From contig CANUEZ040000179.1 in assembly GCA_948099385.1 (NCBI GenBank), positions 12,798,501 to 12,862,500 on the forward strand: a DNA stretch of 64,000 nt, given 5' to 3'. Shown here in pieces: positions 23,701-36,300 of the stretch (its first letter is position 1; each line of letters opens with the position of its first letter). The position numbers and the translations under genes are program-made. Origin of the DNA: Fasciola hepatica. Its lineage: Eukaryota; Platyhelminthes; Trematoda; Plagiorchiida; Fasciolidae. The notes beneath the pieces were generated by a model. It was given only the letters and a program-made list of their open reading frames with translations. It was not told where the DNA came from and did not search any database.

Positions 23701-26700
23701 TTTGAATCTACATCCAGACAAAGTCAGGATGTTGGCTTCGGTTATTATTCGCATTCGACGTTTGGCTACTGACCAACAATTTAGTAGAACACTGTAGTCT
23801 CAAAATTATCAAAGGGCGTCTTGTAAAATCACCGATGACCGACCATCACCAGTAGGAAGTAGGAATTAACTGAGAAATAGGAAATAACTGGGATTCTTTT
23901 CTTGTGTTTCTTTTTCCGTCAACTGTCTTACGGCAGCACATCCCACTGAAAGAATCTCCCCCAGCATGGACCTCCAGTGAAACAAAGACTCTAAGCTAAT
24001 GTGTCGGCTCCTCACTTTGGCAAGCAGCTGTGGTTCATTTCAGCTGAGTTTAGGTGAAAGACCGAATGAGATGCAACGATTGCTTTTCTTATTTAAACAT
24101 CCATCAGGAGTTATCTTGTGGAAATTTTCATTGAAAAATCAGAAAGATTTATGAAAAATATGTATGCGATGGTTTGATACGTGTTCAGATGTGGCTGGAA
24201 CCGCAGATACAAAGACGAGTACCACATAATTCAAATTTAGTCTACTTTTCCAGTTATATCATACTACCTAGCAGCAGTCTGATATCACACTTTTTTGCTT
24301 GAAATGCACTTATAAGACAGACACAGACCACGGCTGCAAGCTGGATCGTGCTTCATTTAATTTCCTGTATAACAGGTTTAGATCAATATTGGATAAAATA
24401 GTGGTTCGGTTTGAATAACGAACTGGCCACCCTAACAAGGACCTAGTTACTGAGTCTAACCAGCTTGTTAGGCAATACACACGAGAACTATCATTGGCTT
24501 TTTAACTGCAATTCCGTGGTCCGTGTAAAACTGGGAGACACATCTCGTTTGGAATCCCTGATTCCAGGTAGGTCCTCAGGGCACCTCAGCATCTAAAACA
24601 AAGAGCAGCCAATCCGTTATTCGTTATTCATTTTTCCACAGGCTAAGAGTACGCATGATGCAGCTGACATTTCGTTCGGAAGGATGGTTCGCTTTCAAAA
24701 TCCTGGTGAAACTGTGGCCTTTAGTCCAAGACCAGAATTGTATGAAGTGCTTTGTCATTGATATCTAACGAAACCAACCACAAGATGCTTTCATGAATTT
24801 CAGCTATGAGCTTGTTATTGCATCAGGCTGGAAAAAATTCTCTGAACTGAATATGGAGTTGGAAAAAATCAATCTGACGTTACTTACAATGTTGTGCAAC
24901 TGGCAAATCAGACAAATGGATGAATAATGGGAAATTATTCGATGAACCCGTAGAGGCTCTTCCAACAGGACAAAATGCAGAATTATCTAGTTGTTTGGCT
25001 AAAGCGAAGACGATCACTCACTGGCGCACGAGAGCGGATCAGATTCCCATAATAAACTGGAAATCTATTAGGAATTACACTGAAACGAGTTGCTTTTATT
25101 TCTTCTATCTCGCGACTTGTTCTTTTGTCTGGCTCACAACGAGTGGCCGTTCATCTCTAATGGTCATGTTTGTGAAGTATACCTTTGGAAGCTATCAATA
25201 GTCCTTCGTTCATGCCACTGACATTCATGCTAACTGCTTTCTGACAGTGTACCGCCCCCTCACAACCGTCACCCAGTCCGTGCTCTGTTCTGTCTGAGAA
25301 CCAACCTTGATTATTTGTTCAAATTTTCTCGCAATAGTCTTGCATGGACAGTCCACTACGGCTATGCAAAAGATGTATAAACTGTCTTCCTTTAATTTTC
25401 AATTGATATTTGTGCTGACTCTCAGGGCGACATAATCGAATATAGTCATTACAAATGCAGATGGAGATAGTCTGTGTTGTTCTTCTATTTGACTAATAGT
25501 ATCGTTCAACAGCTGACTGTACAACTCCAGTTCATATTCGTAAATGGATGTTGTAATCCATTATTACAGTCAGTTTGAAGTGAAGTGCTTCTTTCCCATT
25601 TATTTTGAGGGATTTTGATAGGGGACTTGTTTCGAATTTTGGCTTTTAGTGTTGAGATTGGTCGAATATTACTAGTTATGGATCATAGTTCTTTGGTAAA
25701 AATTCTGTGTGAATCATACTTTCCACTATCCAAAACACAGAACTCGATATTTTGGAGCATGTTCCTCACAGGCGTGTACACAAAACCAGATGCTCCGTCG
25801 CTTTCATTTCCCATACACTCACTAGTTCTTCCCACCCCGTCAATCAGTAACTGACTTTCCTTGGTGTTCACCACAGCCTGGTACCTGATTGCTTTCAACT
25901 CAGCCAATTTCACTTTTGAAAGCGGCCCAGATAGTCGATCACGAAGTACTTGAGGAAATCTACTCCAGCAACCACAGAGAGAGAGGTTAGCGCTTCGGAA
26001 TCAAAACATCGACCGCTGTGGCCAAAGTAAAAGGTTATTCTTTTTATCTATAGCTAGGTATCACAACATTCCAATGAATTTCCTTCTATTGTCCCTTGTT
26101 GTTTGAAGTTGTTTAGAATATTGTCCTTTAATATTTGTTTTACTCAACTATATAAACAATCACCTCGACTTCAGTATGCAATTTTCAAGGATATGGCTAA
26201 ATGATACAAGACACAGCGCATAGGCATTTTTGGGGGATTCTCTATTGAGACTGTTGACTGGAAATTTGTGACTTTTGTCCTGTTTATAACTGGCTGATGT
26301 GGTTGGCATGCTGACCATGCCGACTGCTATTATAAAGTTCATGACTTCTTCTTTGGTCTCCGTAACCCTAGCCTTCTAAGAGTTTTCAGCTATTGCCGTT
26401 CGTTAGTTCGAGTTTTGATAGTACTTATTCAGAGTACAACTGATTCTCAATAAATGCACATCTGCCATAGTCTGATTACACGAACTAGTTGTTCTGATAT
26501 CACAAAAGTGGTTGCTCTTGGGCTGATCATTTCTCAAACTTCCAGACCACTTTAGAATGAACTCATTTTGGAGATCTGATCGCAGTCAATATCGATACTT
26601 ACGGCGTGAATCGACTCCGTTACACTTGATTGGAGGAGGGTATTCTTCAAGAGTGCGGATGGGGAAACGAGAAAAAATCAAATCCAATTCAATCACAAAC

Positions 26701-27980
26701 ACCATGGACAACAACTGACGTTTTTATTTGTGCCAGAAAAATCCTTTCTTTCAGACAGTAACCCTGTCAGAAATACATTACGAATTGATGCTCAAGGGCT
26801 CACGACACTATATAGACCATCTTACTTTTCATGGTCATGGCTGGGAATTCAATCCTCAAGTGCGCTTGTCACTCGCATCAGTGCAACTGTGACTTCATCT
26901 CGAGTCATTATAATCCATTCGCAAAGATCCACAACAAACAGTTGGCTTACAACCACGACAGCCTAGGGGCAATGCATGTAACTCGAAGTTGTGTAGTACC
27001 GGGGCAATTCCAGTTGGGACCCAGTAGATTTGTACCTTTAGTGAGTGCTACGAAACCAAGCTAAATACCTGCGTACTGCTTTTATGGTTTTCAGCAGTGA
27101 ATCGAATCTCAATCCTGCATGATTTATCATATCCGTATGGCTAATAAAGCACTGTGTTATACTCACCGTTACATCGGAAACAAAATGGTTTTCTTCTAAA
27201 ACAGAACACTTACAGTATTTCGGACAATCTCAACTGGCGAATTTCAGATGTGAACATTTTTGAGGCCGTCAAATGTCGAGTTAGCTGGTGGATGACATTT
27301 ACCACTTAATTCGGTGGTTAAATGATGTGAGCAATTAGGGGAGTGGCCAGACACCTTAGCAAGGCTTTTTATTTCATCTGGAAATGAACAATTTACACTA
27401 AAGTGTGGTTCCAGTCTTCGAGTCGAGTCCTATTGGCTTATGAATCACATTGAGATGGAATTACGGAGTTAACTACTTGATTACCAAATAGTAGGTAAAT
27501 CAGTACTGCCAAACTAGAATTTCAACCGAAAGGATGTGGCAGTTGAAATGAGCCCATGCAGTCTCTTCCCAGTTTGTGTCCAGACACCCGTTGAATAAGT
27601 TGAGTTTTGTGGTAACTCTAGTGTAAATACGTGGATTCATTTGATCACATATGGCTTACAGCGTCGTTTTTGATAGGAGCCTAATTTGTTATTCCGCTTT
27701 CTTATGGTAGTAAGTAGTTTATAGGTCCGACTAGCTTACACATCGATGCGCACTATGATCTGATTGGTCACGCTATGTAACACACACATACCCACAAACA
27801 CAAGCTCTTCTGTTTTGTTCTATATTTGTACATGTTTCGCCCCACATAAAGGTCGTGCCCCTCACTCCTGTGCGCCGCAAAGCGAGACTGGATAACCCAT
27901 ACGAAGTGCTGACTTGGCTTCCATCCTCATTGTCTCGGTTAAGTCTTCAGGAACAGTCTCACGTGACTTGAGTCTTTTGA
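20745..27980. other. No confidently supported gene
   Basis: A tRNA-like patch with a B-box motif (GGTTCGAATCTC at about 23059) lies at 22985-23100. A minus-strand frame at 25683-26000 looks protein-like, but I could not assign it. Elsewhere I saw only short frames. Confidence 0.3.
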
Positions 27981-27982
27981 AC

Positions 27983-28063
27983 TTATGAAAAAAGAATAGC
28001 TCCGAGGTCCAAATCCGATATTTTCTCGGAATACGAAAAATAGTATGCATTATTCAAATTCTG
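27983..28063 (-). CDS. Possible short terminal exon
   Basis: On the minus strand a strong acceptor (TACCTTTTTTCTAG) precedes 26 open codons ending in TAA (QNLNNAYYFSYSEKI, then SDLDLGAILFS). Only this frame stays open past a few codons. Its phase 0 start does not join directly to the phase 1 donor at 29638, so an intervening exon would be needed if both belong to one gene. Evidence is splice-site quality and composition only. Confidence 0.2.
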   Translation of the reverse strand, partial: QNLNNAYYFSYSEKISDLDLGAILFS

Positions 28064-28445
28064 CTAGAAAAAAAGGTAACGGCACACCAGTGATTTCAAA
28101 AGCACACCATAACTCACGCTTCAAGCAATTCACGGCACTCGCCACTGATTCGGAACATAAAGAGAATAAACAAGTAAATGAGTGCTAGTCAGATTGGGAC
28201 TAAAAATTCACTTTCTATAACCTCACTCACCCTGTCAAATACAAATTCGTGATTCTTGAGCTAGGCTGGTTGCGCTTTACACTTAACCGTATGGGTAGCG
28301 GCGATTATACATGATATTAAACTTACATTTCCATTCGGGAAGAGGAAGAAAGACTATCAGGCTCTTTTTTTATAATGTAATGTGGAAGAGGTCATCCACT
28401 TTGGTAATTAAGTTGGCAAGGCGAGACGCCAGTAACAGGTGAAGG

Positions 28446-28697
28446 CTACCACATCGCACATGGAGTTGGCTGTAACACGGCTGTAATAAGCTTATTAGAC
28501 CGAGTGTTGAACTTATATTTTGCTAAGCAGTTCGTATTCTGGTTCCGTGTGGGACCTTTGGGATGTGCACTGCAGATGGTAAATTTAAACATGAAGTGAT
28601 TCCATAGGAGTCCTGAGACAAGCTGAGCACTGACACTGTATGAGTATGAAATGACCCAAAGGCTAAAAGTCGCTAAAGCTGGCAGAATTAGAATCAT
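28446..28697 (-). CDS. Small ORF with signal-peptide-like N terminus, unrecognised
   Basis: An 83-codon ATG-started frame has a strongly hydrophobic N terminus (MILILPALATFSLWVISYSY, then SVSA before a polar region), as in a secreted protein. It contains a few cysteines, has no recognised family and no good donor site. It could be a chance frame; the SINE-like tRNA relic at 28.7 kb lies just upstream. Confidence 0.2.
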   Translation of the reverse strand: MILILPALATFSLWVISYSYSVSAQLVSGLLWNHFMFKFTICSAHPKGPTRNQNTNCLAKYKFNTRSNKLITAVLQPTPCAMW

Positions 28698-28712
28698 CGA
28701 TACACAAAAGTT

Positions 28713-28800
28713 GGAAGTCCCTCAGGGTGGCCTCGTATCCCAGCTGGCGGAGAACGCATGTCAGATCTGCCAAACTGCACTTCATAACCCTTGGGTTAGC
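28713..28800 (+). repeat. Decayed tRNA-derived SINE
   Basis: GTGGCCTCGTATCCCAGCTG followed by GCGGAGAACGC matches the A-box side of the family at 8.94, 47.2 and 60.97 kb. The anticodon and B-box regions are largely lost. Confidence 0.45.
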
Positions 28801-29637
28801 CATTACATAAGATCCCAATCATAAATTTCCACATGTAAAATGCCCACACTTCCTGAGTGGACACGTTTCGATCACTGTTCTCCAAAGTAGCAAATAGTAT
28901 TCAGTTTTAATTTTCTCTTTCACTCGTGACTTACCTTAAGCGGTGAACACAAAGCAAAGAAGTCAATGCTCAATACATCAAGATATCTTTCAATCTTGAT
29001 CTCACATGGTACAATCGAGTCAACGTAATTTCCGAAAAACTGAAAGTCTACCATTTATGTGCCACGAGTGAATTGTTTTTGTCATTCAACATCTTGCAAC
29101 TTCATGTAACTTAATGTACCGATATTACTCTTGCTGTGTCAAATTATCTGATTTTCTTTGCAAGAAGTTCAAATTTATGGTCTCATCCAACAAATATTTT
29201 AGCGATATAGTTGGATCTCCTACAGTTATCTCACCTTAGGTGTCGTATCCCGACACTATAGCACCTTTCTCTAGTATTCTCCGAGGAAGTGTATGTTCAC
29301 ATTTTCCAGAACGACCTAAGAGCTTTTATTTACTTACACCACTGAATGGATATCCCCTATTACTGCTCTTTTTGCTAGATTCTATACATAACCCCAACAC
29401 ACCAAAAATTCACAGTAAAATGGCAAGGATGAACTCTATTTTCAACAATGACAGTATAACACATTTAACTTGTATGTATTAGAGTAGCTTCGTAACAATT
29501 GTGCATCCAAACAGCGGTTCATAAAGCCTTCGTTCGTTTTGGTTTGATTTAGTTGGAAAGGATTTGCCAATCAATTTCTAGGTTTGTCAAACCCACGGCG
29601 ACCAACAAGCCGGAATTTTTTGCTGTGAGAAACTCAC

Positions 29638-29785
29638 ATGATTGGATCAAACACGTAGCAGGATCTGAAGAGCACATATCATGAACGAGAGAAGAACATT
29701 CGAGATTTTTTTTACTGGGCGATATAGTGCGAAAACAGGGCGCGAAAACGAACAAGATCAGTGATAGAAATAGCCGCGTTCTCAT
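29638..29785 (-). CDS. Possible first exon encoding a signal peptide
   Basis: On the minus strand, ATG at 29785 opens 49 codons. They begin MRTRLFLSLILFVFAPCF, a typical basic-then-hydrophobic signal sequence, followed by a polar region with cysteines (residues 30, 38 and 45). The frame meets a consensus donor TCAT|GTGAGT at 29638/29637 in phase 1, after which composition changes before a stop. No family is recognised and no phase-matched acceptor was identified downstream. A secreted-protein exon is the simplest reading; chance cannot be excluded. Confidence 0.3.
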
Positions 29786-30873
29786 TTGTGGTGTGGGGTG
29801 ATAGGATAGGTTTTCATTGTTGCCTCAACAGACTAAGCATCAATCACTAGTAGCAAGGAAAACAGCGTCGGTAACAAACCCACTTTTTCAAACTTTTTTC
29901 AACTTCTTGAAATTAGTCAATGAGGATATCTTCACGCAAAATATTCCACTGGTTCGAATTCCTAACCCCATTTGCAAATTCCCCCTTTCGTGGTTACGCC
30001 GTCACAGCGAATTTTGTTCTTTTGAATGAACTTATCTAGTACCTATTGTTTATCCCCTTAAACCTATTCAAATGCACTGATATACATATCAATAATCCAT
30101 TTGAAGTTGGTATGACGGTGTTACTCGAATCAGCAGTCTTTACCCGAACTAGCTATTTTATTCACCATCTCACTTATTCTTTTTGTTTCAAGTTCAAGAT
30201 CAACAAGTTCTTCCTACCGAAAATGTCCGAAAACACCCCACGGAAATCGAATTGTCGAACTGACTACTTTCAGATTGAAGAGTAGGCAAGTTAGCGCTGA
30301 AGAATCAGCTTTCAGATGAGAGCACTTGGAAGTTGCGTTGTGAACACATCGCCAAGCCTGACACCGATTCACCCTTACTAAAATAATATAAACATGATTA
30401 GTATAGAAGAAGAAGGCAAAGGAGTGTCAAATGAAGGCGACCAGTAGTCCCGATTACCAAATCACAACGGAACGGTTCACAGAAGTAGCAAAATACACAA
30501 AGACCCTGGTTCAGTATAGTACATGAAATGGAAATGGAACTACCATTCTTTTATACCATTCTCGTAAAATGTACATAATTTGTTTGGTGAGATTTTTTAT
30601 CTATATGGTTGGTAGCTCGACTCTGTGTTCTAAATGTATATATACGTGGTACAGTCATTGGCTCGTGATGTTTTCTGCCCTTTATTTTTTTCTGCCATAT
30701 TCAACCACTCACAGAAAAAATACTGGATTGATAATATTCTCTCCAGCTTTTCTAGTAGTTTCACAGCCCTGATTTTTAGCTCTAAAGCAGCAACCCACCA
30801 TCAGTTGGAATAACCATCGCCCAAAGTATATAGTCAAGGTAGCATCCTATATTTTGCCTCACTTGTTTTCCAG

Positions 30874-31111
30874 AATCAGAAAGGCTTTGTGTGGGATTGC
30901 GTGGTCTCCTAATTACACTAACTGGAACCTTTTCATGAATTCACTCGGGGTAACACCAGAGCTGCTTGAAAGATCCCTACCACAGGCTCAGTGTCACATC
31001 CACACAGCCATTCTAATACCTTGCAGATTAGCACTCATCCTCATTTGCTGTGATATAGTCTATACTCTTGCACTACTTGCTCAAATCGCTCATGAAGGGA
31101 TCATGAAATAA
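30874..31111 (+). CDS. Unrecognised frame behind an acceptor-like site
   Basis: TGCCTCACTTGTTTTCCAG directly precedes a frame of about 79 codons ending in TGA/TAA context at 31109-31111. It has a possible membrane segment (residues AILIPCRLALILICC). No family recognised. It may be a terminal exon or chance. Confidence 0.18.
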
Positions 31112-31801
31112 GGAGAAGACTTCAGTATGATACTCAAAGTCATATTTAGAAACTGAACAAATCTGGATGGATTTTTATGATAGTCTATGGATATCCAAAT
31201 GCCTAAGAACGCAACGCAGAGCAGCCTGATTTATATCAGTTAACATAGGCAAAAACCCAACTAATGGCTACTCTCACCTTTATCAGTAGCGAAAATAGAA
31301 ATTCGAAACCGCGCTGGTAGTACTAATCAACGGAATCAGAGGGTCCTACATCGTCTTGATACAACCAGATACCAGCGAGTTCAACCAATCCACCACCAGG
31401 GAAATACTTGAAAAATACCCAATCTGTAATGCTCAATATCACAACTTCAATGGAACAGCCCGCATTTAGTTGACTTTCCTGTCTCCACAAACCTGGTTTC
31501 AACCCGGTAACTTGCCCTAAGGAACACTGACCACGGAAAAGAAAATGTTGACTACTTTTAAGTTCCACCCACAGTGTCTCGTTACTAGGTGCCTAAAACA
31601 TTTACAGATGTCTAAGAACACGCTGCTTCGCTTTTCTGTACATTCTGACGGACACTCGCTTTCTACAAACTAGAGAAACCAAAAAAGATTGGTTTGCACA
31701 ATGTATCCAGAATCAAACAAACGTTTTCAATGATTCATTTCTTGTATAATACGATTCCTCAAGCAGCTTTAACGCCCAAATCACCATTGATAAGCATAGA
31801 A

Positions 31802-31848
31802 GTACCGTATAGCTGTTTCATAAGTGTTGGGAATCATCAGCAGTGTAC
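31802..31848 (-). ncRNA. Decayed hammerhead ribozyme
   Basis: CTGATGA (31834-31840 as the complement), the loop start TTCCCAACA and GAAAC are kept. Stem II is broken (CTTAT replaces AAGGAT), stem III has a C-A mismatch and stem I is shortened. It is homologous to the ribozymes at 9667-9711 and 49106-49150 and is probably inactive. Confidence 0.7.
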
Positions 31849-31856
31849 TTCCACCT

Positions 31857-31936
31857 AGCCCCCACGGGGACTCGAACCCGGGGTGAACGGTTGTGAACCG
31901 AACGCCCTAACCACAAGACTATCCGGGTTGGCCATG
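31857..31936 (-). promoter_or_regulatory. tRNA(Val)-like Pol III promoter of the ribozyme element
   Basis: On the minus strand it reads GGATAGTCTTGTGGTTAGGG (A-box side), an anticodon-arm-like CGGTTCACAACCG with CAC in the anticodon position, and a consensus B box GGGTTCGAGTCC. The resemblance to tRNA-Val(CAC) is by eye. It is not a functional tRNA gene because the acceptor arms do not pair as expected, but both Pol III boxes look usable. Confidence 0.75.
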
Positions 31937-32761
31937 AGCGGTGTGTTGAACATCTACGCTACATAATATAGCACCATTTTGTCACTGGCTTTGAACGACC
32001 ACAACCTGCTTCCCGCACAGCGATCGACTCTTATGGTGGATGACTTCTCTGTAGGGGCCTAAGTACAACGAAGGCATTCATTTATGAACCATCTACAGAG
32101 CTTGGTTACTTTTTTTCAATTGAGTAGTAGGAGATTAGATTTGTATATTATGACTCAGCATACAGCATTACAACCATTTCCTATATGATTTGTAAAGACC
32201 AAAGAATGAATCACTGAAAACAGTTGTTTGCCTCTAAAAACTTTTTCTGTTTTCACAGAGTATCCATGATCATTTCACTGCTTCTTCACAAAGTACGTAC
32301 TGCAACCATGGGAGCTGTTTATATGGTCGAGAAGAGCGAACATTAGGAGACAAAAATTGCAACCAACTACCAGATGTTTGTTATCAAAACAAACCAGCCT
32401 TTTGGTTTCTCTGTTCAAATTTGTGTCTGGAAAAAGTTATTTCAAATGCATAAACTAATACTGAAACTCCTCCCAGAAAAACGTGTAATTGGACTGCGTA
32501 AAATACCGACGAAGGAAAACGGAAAAAACCCTCAATGGCCTTGGAAACGTGTTTCCAGGGATTCCATTTTACGTGCCTTCTCATTCATTTTCATTTCCTA
32601 CGTGTGACGTAGCTGGAAACCCTGGCACTCATACACCAGTTATGAGTATCGTAATCAGATTACCATCAAGTGAATAGAGCGAAGAAGCAATTCATTTCAC
32701 TCGTGATCTGTTATTATCTCTCTTTTATTATTCCTCCCTCCGTCCCTCTGTCTTTTTTTCT

Positions 32762-32762
32762 G

Positions 32763-32794
<32 letters not shown>

Positions 32795-32839
32795 ACTACT
32801 TATCTATCTATTTTTTTTATCTATCTATCTATCTATCTA
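32762..32839. repeat. (TCTA)n microsatellite, interrupted
   Basis: Two runs of TCTA repeats are separated by a T-rich interruption, with related GTCTGTCTACC-type sequence continuing downstream to about 32885. Confidence 0.95.
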
Positions 32840-33184
32840 CATACATACTTATCCGTTTGTCCGTCTGTCTACCTGTCTGTCCATCCTTTAGTCGCCGATC
32901 AATCTCATTTTGCCGTGTTTTGTTGACGTATTTCGATTCAGCATTGTAATTCTTCATTGTATGAGTACTGGCAAAACAAAACCGGTCAAAATAATTCCTT
33001 TAAACTGGTAGAGCCTTTAGATTTTTATGTTGAAACAGTTTCTTGTCGGTCCTGAACTCAGTCAGTATAAAGTGGTAATCCCGACTCAAAAAATAAAGGG
33101 TACTGTCCGACTTACGAGCGCCAGGTAAGCAAGCTAAATGCAGATTTAAAAACAGTGTCAAAAGAACAATTAGATAGGCGACGG

Positions 33185-33345
33185 TCAAGTGCGTAAGAGT
33201 TTATCGCTCATGAGGTGAGAGATTCAAATCCTGGTAACGCCCGGTCACACTGGTGGCAGTAAACGGAGCTTTTCTGTTGCCCAGCTCACTGCCATACCTA
33301 ACCCATCAGAGATTGTGTAGGTGTGACACATTTTCGTGCTAGTCT
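33185..33345 (+). repeat. tRNA-derived SINE relic
   Basis: A tRNA-like half (CGCTCATGAGGTGAGAGATT, then CAAATCCTGGTAACGCCC, a B-box-like element) is followed by a body with TGTTGCCCAGCTCACTGCC. No second copy of this body was found in the window. Confidence 0.4.
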
Positions 33346-33399
33346 ATTTGGGTTTGATTTCTGTCATTTATATTTCTGTTTTATTGCACAAGTTCAACT

Positions 33400-36300
33400 G
33401 ATTATTTTTTAATCGTTGCAAAACTGCGAGTTTACTGAGAATTTCAACTGTCTTTCGATTTTTCACTGGCTTCTCGTAGGTCTATCCGGTGAAAACCCAT
33501 CGCTTATTGGGAAAATTTAACCGTTATCTACAGTTGGCCACTACTGCAGATCTCACAATCAGGTCATCCATTCTCCCTGATTGTACAGTGAATCTTTGAG
33601 ACTGTGAGGCACACACACCACTTCCACCGTAAGCACGGGATGAATACCGGATGGAGATGACTTTCTTTTGCTCTGATTAAAAAAGCATCTTGTTAGATTT
33701 TTCCTCAATGAATTAACAAAAGAAAATTCCCGTTCTGTATTGGATGAGTATCACTCTGGACTTCGCAAACGCTCCCAATGCTCTCAATTTATTTTTCACC
33801 CTTCAATGCGATAGGTGAGCTGTGAAACACTTTTTGAATACCATTGAGAGCTTTGGTAATAAAAGCTTTACTATGGCACTGCCGATGTGGTTTTATAGGG
33901 AATGGCATAATAAGGTGATATGATGTATACATACATAAACCTAGAACGGCAACGGAAAGGAATTGTTCAACTGATTATCTTGATGGTATCGTTTCTGATT
34001 AGGAAAACATGTTATTCTTATAAGGTGAAGATAACACTTTTTCGGTTACTCACTGGGAGTACTGCACCCACAAGGCATATCTGTTGAGTTGGGGATAGAA
34101 AAATGTATTTTTTCAGAAAAAAGAAATGTGAACAAATTTATTGAAGTCCACGTCTAGAATTTGCAGTTATCCAGCTGATTATTATTGATTATAATGCTGT
34201 TAAGTGTAATGATATTGGTTGCAAATGACAACACATCGGCTGTTATATTTTTTGACACTCCGATTATCATTATTATTACTATTCTATCAATATTATTGTC
34301 CTAATGTCGAACCTCCTTGTTCATATGCATCCTTTTAGTCGCTTGTGCTTTAATCTATCCACCTAAAATGTTATTCTTATCGAGGATAGAGTTTTATGCC
34401 TCTCAGGTGAAAGCCTACTTCTATACCGCTGTAGCTTCTAACCCATGTGAAGACTTTTGACAAGATCCATCCCGTGATCTTCACTTATTACGGTAAGAAT
34501 TGATCATGAAACTAAAAGCGCCCACCTTAATGACGAAACGCCTCAGTTCCAGACGCCGTCTTCAGCGCCTCGGGATTCTATCTGTGCACATCTCTCTGAC
34601 ACTTGTCCTTGGAACTCTTCACTTTCTGCCTGATACTACTCCGTTTGGAAGATTTGATCCTGTGTTCCTTTCAACAGTTTTCTAATATCCGTGTTTGGAA
34701 ATGAAGCCCTAAATCCTGCCCGCTAACTGCTCACGGCAGTCACAAGATAGTAATGTCTCCCAGATTTTTGTAAATAAACGGTGCTGAATCGCTTGATGAG
34801 ATTCCAATGGGTTGTCACAGTAACTGAGCCCATGCATGATCCGGAAACGATAGTCCTCAGACTTCTTCAAACAGTCAGACATTGCAAAGCCTAGAGGTAT
34901 TTCATATCGAACTGAAAGCCTGCATGGTAACAACAGAAGAAAAAGGAAGATAACTCAATGGAGTCCGTGAGATTCATCATCTTAGGTGACGCCGGTTAAC
35001 GTAATTTGGAGTAACCCACTTCCGAGTGGGCGAAGTATTAACCAAACCTCAATGGCTTCATTTTATCGTGAGTGCATTTCCAATATTTTTCGCATGGCAA
35101 ACGGTAACCCTCAATGTGGACGGTTTCAACGGAGTACAGTGACGTTTTGTATGGTTCAGGTGTGGTCCACTTTCCGACGGGTTGGATGGAAGGATCAATT
35201 TTATAAGCTTTGGATCTTGATGTGGATCTTTTTCGCCTTGCATACTGAAGCCGGAATCATGTGCTCGAGAAGCACTGTCTCTCTGGAATCTGAAAATTTC
35301 AGTTGACTCTACCCACGCACTCTGACTGTGTTGCATACCCAAGTACGTCCATCACACACTTCACTGCTTTTCCTTGTCTGGAGGATGCACTTACCGCGGT
35401 GACTTAGCTTGCCCTGTGGTCACCTCGACTAAGCGGCTGAGAACGTGGAGAACACTTCTTCACAGGAGTAGTTTTTTCTAAAGAACTTGGTCAATCAATT
35501 AAAATGCTTGTGGACTTTTAGGTCATATGATTTGGACCCAGTGTCTCAAAAAGGTGGTGTGTCTGAATTTTATGGCTGTAGTTAAGTAAGATGAAAATGA
35601 GACTATTTTACTTTCATTAACCGGCCAAATCAATGCGTAATAACCCTTCAAAATAAAATCGAAAACCTGGTGTTCGCAACGTCTTACTTCCACAAAAAGG
35701 CGCTGAAATAAGAAACGTGCCACAAATACTTTGCGAAGAATTGTCTCAAGTTTTCAAAAATCTCGATATTCTTAATGGAAGGTCAACTACATCGAACTTT
35801 TCAGCCTCATTCAGTGAATCGGCTTGTTTGTTCACAGTGCACATCTTTTAGTAGATAGGCTCTTTTATAGAATAAACTAAAAACGGACTTTATGAAGCAC
35901 CTCACTCTCACCTAATAATTCAGTCCTCCCCGGAAAAGACAATTTTATGCCCTTCCGCGCCCAAGTGATCTGTCTCCGCACTCCGTGTTGGCTCATATTC
36001 AACCTGGTGATCGTTTACTATACGTAAACCATTCAGGAAGTCAGGGGAATAGCCATTCAACCATGCTAATTGGAGCGTTAGCAGCCAAACCAATCCGGCA
36101 AGGAATCAGTCCAACTTGAGGCCTGGACTGTTTCCACTTACCAGCAAAAGCCGTGAAATCTAACCATCAAAACACCTCCCACAATGGATACTAATGCATT
36201 CCTGTTTCATAGAAGAGACCTAGTGCGATAGCAGTCACGAAGCGGGGAATAGGTACAAAAGTATTCAATAGCGAACAACAAATAGTTCAAGAGGATTTTG

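Larger units (their letters stand above)
31745..32155 (-). mobile_element. Ribozyme-carrying tRNA-derived element, near full length
   Basis: This is the most complete copy of the family, about 410 bases. In element sense (minus strand) the order is: TACAAATCTAATCTCCTACT start; a region with CTCTGTAGATGGTTCAT and ACTTAGGCCCCTACAGAGAA, which pair as a hairpin; GAAGCAGGTTGTGG; the tRNA-like core; the hammerhead; and the 3' end near CGTATTATA. The tRNA-like core and 3' half also occur at 41.6-41.9 and 49.06-49.32 kb, and the 5' half at 49.33-49.47 kb in the opposite orientation. There is no coding capacity, so it must be mobilised in trans, plausibly by Penelope-like or LINE RT. Confidence 0.8.

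Noticed and set aside
25683..26000. Minus-strand frame with a GVDFL motif in an overlapping frame, briefly read as the end of a Gypsy protease
   Set aside because: Only one short motif fits, no catalytic Asp block was found, and the rest does not follow the family pattern in any single frame.
31857..31936. Functional tRNA-Val gene (also 49161-49236)
   Set aside because: The acceptor stems do not pair properly and the regions sit inside repeated elements next to a ribozyme, so they are element promoters.
33000..33188. Minus-strand frame with a strong hydrophobic leader and an internal GTAAGT
   Set aside because: There is no ATG between the upstream stop and the leader, and no acceptor to bring one in. 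The start would lie in a tRNA-like repeat.
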